Assembly (NCBI GenBank): GCA_000708835.1
Contig: DF237085.1
Span: forward strand, 1 to 64,000
Length of the DNA: 64,000 bases
Source of the DNA: Klebsormidium nitens
Lineage: Eukaryota > Streptophyta > Klebsormidiophyceae > Klebsormidiales > Klebsormidiaceae
Direction of reading: 5' to 3'
The translations under genes and the position numbers were made by a program. Every line of letters starts with the position of its first letter. The stretch's first letter is position 1. This document shows, piece after piece, positions 20,483-31,078 of the stretch. Below the pieces are notes generated by a model. That model ran no database searches. It saw only the letters and a list, made by a program, of their open reading frames with translations, and was not told the DNA's origin.

Positions 20483-21540
20483 TCAGACCCACTTGCGATC
20501 TATCGCTTCTTCTTGAAGCAGACTGAGGACCGTTCTAAGGTTGACATAGGAATCGAATTCAAACAAGCTTTTGTTCGGATCATCTGGATAGATGTACAGA
20601 GTGAGGTACCTCAGAACCTGCTGTGGAAACAGCCCAATCTCGACAGCAAAACCGTTGCTGCGTACAAACGTTGCCCGATCACTCGCACTTTCTTTGGTCT
20701 GATGCTGCAAGTTGTCATCTTCGTAACACCGCAATCGCATGACTGCTTGACAATGACAGCTACGGTAGTCCTCCAGCCCTTCAGAATCTTGAGTACAAGC
20801 TGATGCTTGCAGGCGACGATACCCTGTTCCGCCGACGGGGTGCACGAAGCTCCAGAGATGTGGCGCTTCATACTCCAACAAACCCAGCACCTTTCCGTCT
20901 TCCTTTCGCAACAACTTCCAAGAAAAGGACAGCACTCCAGGCTCGACACCGCGTATCCTCAACGTGCTTCCGTTATGAGGGGTATCACTGAGTTGTTTGA
21001 TATCTGATCCAGTAACCGCTGCAGCTCACGAGGAATGGTTTTGTCCACAAAACCATGCATCATCTGGACTACTGCCTTGCAACCATGATTATCGGGGTGC
21101 TTGTACTCCCAGTCTTCCTGGCAGCCTTGGAAGTTCTTGTCCAGCTCGGTGGCCTCAGCTGAACAGAACAATTGGCCTTTACCCTTCCAATAGACGTCCA
21201 TCAGCATGACGTAGCCGGAGAGATCTGGAACATCTGAGCCTCCTTCCTCAACCTGAGACGCCTCATCACATGTGCTACGTCTCCCACTTGATCTTCTGTA
21301 GAGCTGCTTGTATGCAGAGTTTTTGTTCGGGTCTGAGCGCACCCCATAATGCTTCTGAACAAGCTCCTTTGCGGGAGATGTCGTGATAGAAGGGTTTAGG
21401 CGCTCGCACCACGTCTTCCAAAGCGTACTCTTGTCAACAGCCTGCCTCAGCGCCACCGATTGGACAGCCAGGCTGCATGCCTCTTTGGCCGTGAGGAAGC
21501 CTAGCAGGTGATCAAAGAGAGGGTTGTCAAGCGTCTCCAT
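20483..21540 (-). pseudogene. F-box-like protein, copy 2 (frameshifted)
   Basis: This is the tandem paralogue of 18177-19283. It is collinear from METLDNPLFDHLLGFLTAKE to the shared C-terminus LLQEEAI. The first frame stops at 20959 after NNSVIPLITEAR. The homologous sequence continues in another frame (STLRIRGVEPGVLSFSWKLL). The shift falls in a run of C residues near 20980, where copy 1 reads IPPTNG, so loss of one C explains it. Apart from this break about 350 residues align, so it is either a recent pseudogene or a sequence error. The substitutions between copies look mild, which suggests constraint persisted for some time after duplication. Confidence 0.7.
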
Positions 21541-21552
21541 CTGAACGTCCAA

Positions 21553-22730
21553 AATGTAAACGGTGTTTGTTCATCTAAATCAGTATAATGAACTGATGCA
21601 AAAGGTGAGGAACTACTGCAGGTGTACCCTGTATGCCTGACTTGACAAAATATGCTGCAGGCGTGAGCCGACGACGGATTCAACCTCTGCCAGCGAATGG
21701 TCCACCTCAGATGGCAAGAATCTCGGCGAGTCATCAGAGTCCAGACACGATTGGACACGACCGCTTTCTGCGTCTTCTAGTGCGCGAGTAGAGATTGCCT
21801 TGATAGCAACCACGTGTAAGCAGAGTCGGTTAAACCCAGGTCAAACCTGGCCGCCCTAGTGACCCGATGTCCCGGTTGCAGAACTCTGCCCAATGCGCAG
21901 AACCTGGGCTGTTCGATGGCCCAGAGGCTATCCATCGGACGGCCGATCGATTCGGATCGGACTTGGGTCAGGCAACCAAGGTTTGACCGAACCTGCAACA
22001 AGCACCATCCTCGCTGCCTCCGAGTCACCAACAGATCCTATGATGAGCTCGACTCGCCGCGCTCAAGGAAATTTTGAAACCACAAAAGCACCACAGATTT
22101 GAAGGCAGTTGGCAGCTTTTGAAGTGATCAAGTTGACTGCAAATACAGGATTGAGAGTAAGCTGAAGGAGCCTTAAAAGCTTTAGTTCGTCGGGTGTATA
22201 CGAATTGAGAACGTGCCGGGTTCGCATCAGAGCCGTCATGCCTTGATCATTTGACTTATGCTTGTCATGAACGTTTGGATTTGCACACTATTCCGGCTGA
22301 TACGAGAACCGTACACAGCGCCTACATGCACACTCGTGGGCGGCACAGATAATGGTCATTACTCTAGGGGCAAACAGGAACGCCTAACCATAGCTGGCTT
22401 TTATTGATCCTGCATACTGATACTCTGAGGATAGTCCTCGTGAGCGCGGGTTCCTAAACAATAAGGAATCACATGCTTGCACTTAAGCCGAGGATTCTCA
22501 TGGATGTAAAAGCGACCAAAAATCAAGATCCAGTTGGAATCCTCACACCCCGTTAACATGCGTGGACGCAATTGCAAATTCCACCCCAAACACATAAGCA
22601 GATGAGTCTTGCAGTCTCAACCTCGTGTCAAAGCGTCCGCTGATCGAAGTTCAGTGCTTAGATGCCAAACCGCCTTCCTCGACCTATTCATGCACTATTA
22701 CAGGAGCCCCCTTCACTAGTTTCTCGACAT
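21553..22730. other. No gene recognised
   Basis: Only short overlapping frames on both strands are present. I see no splice-consistent coding series between the F-box copy 2 start and the MYND gene stop. Confidence 0.5.
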
Positions 22731-24681
22731 CTACATGCCCTGGTTTCGACTCGGCTTCCGCACGCACTCCTGCTTGTGCCCCTCCTTCCAGGCAGACTTC
22801 TGGCACTCTGTTGGGAGAGGAGAAGAAGAAGCTGAATGCACAGAAGAAGCTTGGACTGATTGTCACAGCTTGAGTCAAACCAATTTGGAACTTGAGCTCG
22901 AAAGATCGTCGATCCGCGAATGAAGCATCAGCAAACGATCCAGATGTCCGGCATATCGAAGTCAGTCAAGCGTCCCGTTAAGCCTTAATTCAACGGCTTC
23001 GATGAAGTCGGAAATCAATGTATATACCGTTGTCAGACGGAGCTCGTCTTGTTACGTTGTCATATTCAAAACGACTTGTGCAAAAGGCGTTGTTCAGAGC
23101 TGGTTGAGAAGCAGACGGAGGAGCCGAGGCAGTCGAGAAGTCAAGCAAAGCTAGCACCAAATGCAGTGAGCAGAAAAGAACGTCTTTGCAAAGCCCATCA
23201 TAGCAAGACTGAGTCCAGGCACGTCAAATTTTGATAATACACAGTGGTTGCGAAGAAACCACGGTTTTGGCAACCTCGCGTGGTCTCAAACTCGTTGCAA
23301 CAGACGGTCTGAGCAGATTGAAAGACGTCTTACCTGCGGAGCAATAGACCACGAGCTTGCATTGGGCGCAGACCTTGAACTCCCGCGCCGTGGCCTCGAC
23401 TCTGAGGCAGTCGGACCTGGCGCACTGCTTGCGCGGGCCGGCCATCGGAGTGAGCTTTCCCGCGGGATCGCGCGACCGGTGGTCCTCTCCGCCCGGCGAC
23501 GCTTTCGGACTGAAAATGGCGTCCAGTTGCTTCTTCCGCCGCGCGACGTTATGGTCCTTGGCCGCTAGCTCCTGGATCGCTTTCATCTCTCTATCGGACG
23601 GCAGCCTGAGGTACCCCACCTGGAAGCTCCTTCGATCTAGTTCCTGCAGTTTGGCGTTCGCCGAGAGCAGGATCTCGAACCCCTTCCCTTTCATCCCTTC
23701 GTCCGGGCAGCTGGAGAGCTCGAGAGCCAAGAGGGAGTCAGAGATCGACTTGCGCCGTTGCAGCAGCGGGGCCATTCTGGCAGCATCCTCATCAATCATT
23801 CGCATAACTAGATCGAGGGCGCTTTCGATGCCGGCCGCGCTGCCGGAGCTCTCCAGGGCGTTGCCCGCGACCTTGACCGCTATCGCGACGGTCTCTTCCG
23901 TTTCCAGCGGGCTGCGGAACTGCGTGATGCGCTTCACGATGCCGACCGCGAGATCGGACGGCTTCGCTTTTTCGGACGCCTCCAGAGCGTCCTCCAGGAT
24001 CGAGTTGAGAAACACGGTCTCGCTCTGCAGTCGCTCCCGGCCCTGCTTCGTGGCCGCGCACAGGTTGCACAGGGAACTCGTCAGGAACATCTTGGTCTCG
24101 AACTCGATGGTGCACCGCTCGCGCGCGCGGCGGTACGCGCGCGGGAACCTGGACGCGTAGTAGTTCCCCAGCTGGACGTCCACGAAGTCCGGGAAGTGGC
24201 TCAGCGCGAAGCGCGCCGCGCGCGCGTCCACGGCGATCGTGTCCAGGACGTTGGAGTACGTCCGCACCGTCCCTATGCGCGCGCCGCCGCGCGGGTCATC
24301 CTTGCAGACGAGGTAGCACCTCTTAGAGACCCCAAAGTCTCTCAAGCCTCTCACCAGCTCCTGGATGACGACACTCTGGCTCAGCACGTAGGTCGCATAC
24401 TTGGCCCAGGCGTCCGTCTTCCCGTCCGAAACAGGGCCATGCACGAGCACCCCCTGGATCCGGAAGATGCCGCACATTCTGATTTCTTCATCTTCGCTGC
24501 GCAGGTCCCGCAAAACCTCCTTCAGCCAGGGGCAAGCCGCAGGGTGCAGAATGTCTATCTCAGGCAGAGTTGGGCCGGTCTGGCCTGTCAGCTCCATGAG
24601 CTCCTGTTCGCATCTCTTGGAAAAGAAGAAGTTGGCCGGAAGCTCTGGGGGCTTCCGAGGCATGGTCTCCTTGTACCGCAT
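22731..24681 (-). CDS. MYND-type zinc-finger protein
   Basis: Exon 1 (24681-23334) starts at ATG (MRYKETMPRKPPELPANFFF). It encodes a mostly helical, possibly armadillo-like region of about 410 residues (NLCAATKQGRERLQ; SALDLVMRMIDEDAARMAPL), then the first half of a MYND finger (CARSDC ... CAQC ... YCSA). A GTAAGA donor follows. Exon 2 (22807-22731) restores the frame after an aacag acceptor and supplies ECQKSAWKEGHKQEC before a TAG. All eight C/H ligands of a C6HC MYND finger are then present at about residues 418-463 of 474. MYND fingers bind proline-rich partner peptides. No SET domain is seen, so this is not a SMYD methyltransferase. The partner and process are unknown. Reading on into the intron would delete the second zinc site. 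Confidence 0.82.
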
Positions 24682-27405
24682 CTTGCCTGAACTAAGCTGA
24701 TGCCAGCGCTAGTTCGCTTCCCCTCCGATTGCAGATGCTCAAAAGCTTGCCCCTGCAATGGCGCCAACCACTATGCAGCACCACTGCTAGCATGTTTGAG
24801 AGAGGTGACTGGCGGAGGACTGTGCATGTGCGTCTACCTGCTCTACGGGGCTCTACAAAAACCTGCCCTCTATTGAAGTCATTATAGACTGCTCGTATCA
24901 GACTTCAAACAAAGCAGATCACGAGATACTCACTCAGGCTGGGTCGGGTCAACAATTTGCTCAGGGTTGAGCTTGTCATGCACGGGGTCGCGTCGTGTCG
25001 CGTCGGGGCGCCACTTGGGTGGAGTTTCTCAATCTTCAGAATCGGTGGCGTCAAAATAATGCGGCAGTTTACAATACCTGCAGGCTTGTGTTTACTCAGG
25101 CAGTATACTGACAGGGCATTTGCGTGGTCCTGTCTGCCAAGGATAGTGTCAAGGGGCGCTGCTCGGACGGCTGACTCTGCGAAGGAGCTTACTCCTGGTC
25201 CCATGCAGGGTCGGAGATTCGAGAGCCTGAAAATCGAGACGGTTTGCCGTCTTTTGCGTGTTAGATGGTCATTGATCTGCATAGATTTGAGATGGAGAAC
25301 CTACACAGGGCACGGTTGACCACATTCGGCTACGGGCTGCTTCGAAGCTGGTTAACTGTCCAATGACCAAATGACCAGACTCGAGCAGTAACCAGGTTTT
25401 AAATATGGCTATAACGCGGTTGTGTCAAAAGTTAGACTGAAGTTTGGTTATTGAACCTGCTTAGCAGCCAGCAGCCTTCCTGTGCCAGAGTCGCAACAGT
25501 GTCTTTCGATTTATAGCAAATGCCGCGACCCAATCATGATCTACCACGGAACAGCGCCAGCACCTCGACTGTTTCGTTGAAGTTCTCAATCAGAATCAAA
25601 TGGCCACGCTTCCGCTCGAGTCGTCAAAATGACAGCAGGCCTGACGGCCGGCGGTCAGGTTAGTGTGGCGCGGTTGCGTGCTTACCGTTTTGACGTCGAT
25701 CTCGTACGTCAGCAATGGATGTGGACGCTACTTAAACTCGTAGTTAAACTCGTAGTGCAGCCAACTGTTTCGTCCTTTATTCTCTCTCCAGCCAGTCCGA
25801 CTTTCCATTTTACCAAAATGAATATGAGGTCTCTGTTGACTTAACAGCTATATATATACGGTTTGAAAATCCCACATCTTTCGATATGGCTGGACTTGTT
25901 TCGTGGCCCACGTTCATCTTCGTCTCTCTGCACACATTTAAGAAATGGGGTAAAATACTCTTTCCCTTTCGTGACCACGCCCTTCTCTTTAATATGCAAA
26001 ATTACAGCACAACTCTCCTATCCAAAACCTTGACATGGGCTGTGCTGAGTGCCCAGAATCCAGAGGTCGCGCTCGCCCGTCGATGACCTTACCCGTCCCG
26101 TGATGACGAAATTCGGATCGTCGGATGTCGATCAATTATGCAATCAGCGCGCTCGCGCTGACGACCGCAAATTACGACGGTTGAATCTTGACTGAATTTG
26201 GACTTATACGCTATCAGTACCGTCAGCACGCCATTGGTTTCCACGCGGAGGCCGACGCGCATCACATCTATTCAAGCTAACGTCGTATATACAAATCTGC
26301 AGTCGAGTGCAAGTGGTGAGACATGTCTACGTATGGTGCATGATGTACGATTGCATCTGCATACAAGAGCGGCACCGCCACGTAGCGCTAGGAAAACCAA
26401 TTGCAAAAGTTGATGTATCCTGACAGAAGTACTGAACTTACCAAAAGGTGACAAACTGCCGGATGTAAAATCAAGAAGGTAACAACTTGTGACTTGCACT
26501 AGTAGAAAGTCAATAGATCCAGTGGTGTGATAGTGTTGATAAGGAGCCGAAAATCCCATGATGAAACCGTTGACCCTGTTGACTTGAGTGACGTGCTTCA
26601 TACCGAGGCTCTACCCTTGCATTATGGTCCCAATCAAACCGGCATCTCTCCAACTTTTGACATATTTCGACCAGACCTCAGCATCCGGGCCGGGGGTCAA
26701 CTCTGTCCACCAGACTCCAAACGTCCACGGCTCGTTGTGACTGATAGACTGAGTTTCAATGAGCTGGCAACTTGTTGCGGACGATTCACGTGTGACGCGC
26801 CTTGCAGCACACATGATGACGCCTTAAAAGATGCGACGACAGGTATCGAACAGGCAACATTTTCAAAGGCCAGAAAGTCTCGTCGCTTCTGAAAGCCGAG
26901 TTTCCATCCCCCTGAAGGATCATGTTCGCGCTGCAAACTAATCTCCTCGGGGTACCTAGTAGTATTTATTCGCAAGTCTAAGTCTCTGAGTTCTGTTGTA
27001 GACACATTGAACCATGTGATAAAATTCAACTGGGTTGCCATGACTCTCGTGGTCTACTCAGTCACTCTCAATACTCTTTCAAAAAACGCGCTGCAGAGGT
27101 CTGTACAGGCATGGTTAAGCCATAGACACATGGAGCCTCGAGGCAGCCCACCGACCTGAAGGGTGTGATTAGCCCCATGCCCGACCACGTGCAAGTGGCC
27201 GTCCCCACTCAGCATTGCACACCTCGTTGAAACTGCCTCGAGAAGGAAAGGGACCGGCATGCAGTCTTAAAACCTGAAGTTTTGCACAGCTGAATCACCA
27301 CGTCCGCTATCTGCCGAGATCGTCGAGCTGGTATTTTCTTTGGCACAGGATTCCAGTCATTCAAGATCAGTGAAACACCGATCTTAAGCCTGCGCCAAGG
27401 CGCGA
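24682..27405. other. No gene recognised
   Basis: About 2.7 kb lacks a coherent exon series on either strand. The first few hundred bases presumably contain the MYND gene promoter and the last part that of the SAP-HNH gene, but no distinct element could be picked out. Confidence 0.5.
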
Positions 27406-30166
27406 ATGGCTAAAAAGCACGCAGGAAATGATGAGGTAAGCAGACTTTTTCAACTCTAGCTCTGGGACAGGCGGGTAGAAGACTATGTATAACATTTGCC
27501 TAATTGTGACTATTTTATAGTGGCTGAGTGCTTCTTCCTTTGACCTGATAGTCGATACGAATCCTGATTGAAGGACTCGGGTTTGAGAGGAACAAAGATT
27601 TGTTGCAACGACACAACGGAGCAGGCCTGTGCAGATCGAGACTCGAGGCTATCAGATGCTTCAAGGATTATCCCAAAGAAGATTTTCACTGAAACGTACA
27701 GATGCCCATCTCAGCAGACGGACAGGATTTACAACCTTTGAAAGCTCATTGATTAAGAAGTCAATGGAGAGAAAATATTGCGCAATTGTGAATTCCGCAT
27801 GAGAAGATTGTCATGATGGACCGTCGACATAAGGTTTGTCGAAGCATCGGCAAAGGGCGACGAGCGGATCAGATCTGGATCTGGTAACGCTTCGAATCGC
27901 CCTCCTTTGTCCACCAAAGGGAAGCAAGAGTACTAAAATCAGCTGGTGCAAATCCGTGTGGCAAAAAGCAACGTAGCCATTTCCATCTTTGCAGCTACCG
28001 GACGGCCTCGTCATACCTTCCTACCTCTACCGCATGCTCCGGAAAGACGATCTAGCGAAGGCGTGCAAATCGGCAAACCTAGATGATAAGGGCAAGAAAG
28101 ACGATCTGATTGCGAGGCTGCTTGTCGATGGCGCCAGGTTGGAGCTCCTAACAAATGACGCACTGCAAACCCTGTGTTCCAAGCTAGACGTGTCAACCAG
28201 TGGCAACAAGACGGCGCTGGTGCAACGATTGGACGAAGGCGGTCTAAAAGCACTGTGTCAATATCTGGGTCTTCCTGTGAGTGGCAACAGGGCCGACATG
28301 ATCAAACAGATCAGGAGGAGTAAAACGGCCCACCAAGAAGAAGAGGAAACTCAGAAGGTGAGGTGCAATCCAAGATGAGGTTGGAAAGGCTTGAAACCTT
28401 CCGGTTCGAACCAGGAACATCACGATGTAACAGTGCTAAGAATTGTACAATTTCTAACGTCGGTCACTTTATTGAGCAAAACAAGGCTTTGTGACACTTC
28501 CATCGCTTTTCTGATCACCAAAAATATTTGACAGTTGTGCAAGTAAGCAACAAACGCAGACGTGATAAGTGCAGAAAGATGCCGTTGCAAAGAGCGAATC
28601 GAAGACCCAAGCGAAGAACGATCCTCAAAAGGAACGGAAGATGGGAAAGGTGAGACTTTTGCAGGCACGTACGAATGTTGACTAAAGATCAGCAACTCGT
28701 TCCTCTTTTTCAAACAGCGCCCACGTGTGCTGATCGACAGCCGTCCAGTGGCTTGATATCCTTGCAACCAAGGCATACCTCGCACCCAAGGGAATTTACT
28801 TCTATGATCGTGTTTCACTGCAGCTTTAATGCGAAGTTCATGCGACCCTGTCGAAAAGGAAAACAGAATTCAGTTGCTGAACCATTTTAGGGCCACTTCC
28901 TGATCCGTTGGGCTTGTTCTATTTCATTCTCAGAAGTAATCACTAGTTAGAACGGACGGGTTCCGCCACGTAATCTCTGGATTGTGACAGTGCATTTCCA
29001 CGCCCAAATGCTGGTTGATGATAGGCGTCCAGAATCAGACCGGCACTACAAACTTAGCGACACTGCGGATAAGCATCAAAAATGCAACTCTCCTTCCCAC
29101 TCACGCCTGGCATGCAGGATGAAAAGAAGCTGCTACAAGAACGTCTCGCAGTGCTCTACAACGACGATCTTTCGGAGGAGTGCCGCTTGCGAGATCTGCC
29201 GGTCTCCGGAGCGAAGGACGTGCTGGTCAAACGGCTGGTCGATGACGGGTTGGAGCTATCAGAGCTCTTGAAGTTTCAACTCCAGTTGATCTGCTTTTCT
29301 GAGGACCTTAGCGAATCTGGCACGAAGGGGAAACTCCTCGAGCGGCTGAAAAACGCCTCGGGAAGCGTGCCGCGGAAGGGGAAAAAGGAAGTTGAGGAGA
29401 AGAAGGCAGCCGTCTCCGCGTCAGTCAAGCTCATCTCTACGTCCGGGGGAGAAGCTATGGTGAGGGGAAGCCTTACAGCGCTTTTCTGAAACGCATGGCC
29501 TTGATAAATGTAGCAGAGCCTTGTTGAGTAAGCTTCCATTCTTTCATTTCGAGTAGGGAGGGCGGAGTCTCGGGCGGCTTCAAGCATTGCGAGCTCGATG
29601 CGATTTGACGTATCGGAAGAGCGGTCGGCCTCCTTGCAGGCGCGCTTGAATGTTGCAACCTGAAACCGAAGGCTTCTCTATTTTGGCCCGCTATCGCCAC
29701 TTGCGGGCTGAAGGAAGGCACTGCGTGATCGATCCGGCCAGATCGTTGTCAATACTGAGGGTGACTACTTCTTCCTGTCCCCTCACAGTCGAGAAATGCT
29801 TACCGAGAGCTTCTACGAAAAGCGTACCTCCTCGAGGACGATCAAGACGTGTACCACATCATTGCTTCCGAAAATGGCGGGGCCGACCACACCCATAATT
29901 ATCATTACGCCCAAAACCAGGCTTGGAACCGCGCCATCGGGGCTCAGCACGACTACATAAACTGCTTCATGGCTGGGAAAATAAAAGCCCAGAAAGCGGT
30001 AGCAATCTCTCGAGAATTAGGCAATAAGAAGGGAAAGAAGTATACGGGGCCGTCCGCCGACGAGCTCTACCACCATGGTGAAGACGTGATGCGGGGCATC
30101 CGCCGCGAGAATAGAGGTCGGTGGGCGGACATCCAGCGTCTTTACGGAGGCTCGCTGGAAACATGA
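27406..30166 (+). CDS. Tandem-SAP protein with C-terminal HNH-like nuclease domain
   Basis: Four exons, all in phase 0, give about 370 residues: 27406-27435, 27995-28357, 29118-29459 and 29789-30166. Residues ~18-130 and ~145-215 contain about five SAP-like helix-turn-helix motifs (LRKDDLAKACKSANLDDKGK; LQTLCSKLDVSTSGNKTALV; LRDLPVSGAKDVLVKRLVDD), which bind DNA in the known family. A Lys/Glu linker follows. The last exon contains H268-I-I-A-S-E-N-G-G, then H279, N282 and N292. That fits an HNH nuclease core (H-I-I ... GG ... H..N ... N) without the usual zinc-binding cysteines. The conserved-looking tail NCFMAGKIKAQKAVAISREL ends just before the TGA. A DNA-targeted nuclease is inferred. Relatives could be viral, phage or mobile-element endonucleases captured by the host. 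Introns show it is now a eukaryotic gene. Confidence 0.75.
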
Positions 30167-31078
30167 GGCGTCCGATATGAGCTAGTCGAAATCAAGTAAG
30201 GCGTCCTTGTCAATCCGACAGAGACGCCCGGCGTGAAAGCTTACCGCTCCAACGAAGCAGTTGCTAAAATCAAAGACAGATTACTGCAACTCATCTGGGA
30301 GGCCGACGGTCGTAAAATCAGGTAAACGTATACGTAGAGCAATTTTGTTAATTTTCCCTGCCTTAGACTGCAGATCGAAGACGCATGGCCTGCACCGGAA
30401 TAATGCTTGCATCTTAAAGCGGTATGAACATGTCCCCGAATGATCGCGATCTTCCACGCGTTCATGTGAATGATGTTTATGCGTAAGATTGCAGGCTGTT
30501 TACATGGTAATCAAAACGTGTATCATCTAGTTGAACTTGACGCCCACGCGGGCCAGTTTGCATGGCCGGCGGCGCAACATACCCTCTGTGCACTTAACAG
30601 AATTGCCATTTGTGTACGTGTTGCACCCGTCCAATGACTTGCTTTGTCACGGCATCCAATTATCGACGGGCCAGGTGACACCGCGCACACCACATCAAAG
30701 TCGATCCTAAGAGCATGCATATACTATGATTGCACACGCATGGTCAGGAAAACCAATGGCTTCAATGGGAATGAGGTGTCGGACAGGGCCAGGCCGCCAG
30801 GGACGCATCCGGCCTGATCATGCAAAGAAATGATGTTTGCCATGCGAAAGCTGGTTGCCTTTCATTACAAGTCCGCTGCAAAGGCGTCAGATGCGAGCAA
30901 CTTAAGGAAAAGCTGTCGTTGTCCAGATTGCATCTGATTTCACATGCATGAACAAGACTTCTAGCTAGACCTTGCATCGGACGGACCCATTGACACAGTT
31001 GTCGAGGAATGTCGTTCAGATAGCGGATGCCTATCGAGCTCGATCCCAAGCTCTTTTGCCTCATCCTAGCACGTCCGT
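30167..31078. other. Intergenic between convergent genes
   Basis: This is the shared 3' space of the SAP-HNH gene (plus) and Pescadillo (minus). No gene or strong repeat is seen. Confidence 0.55.

Noticed and set aside
23357-24160. 267-residue plus-strand open frame
   Set aside because: It is antisense to the MYND gene exon 1, is rich in Ser/Arg/Leu as expected of a GC-rich shadow, and has no motif.
28395-28412. B-box-like GGTTCGAACCA inside an intron of the SAP-HNH gene
   Set aside because: No acceptor, D-arm or anticodon stem can be drawn around it.
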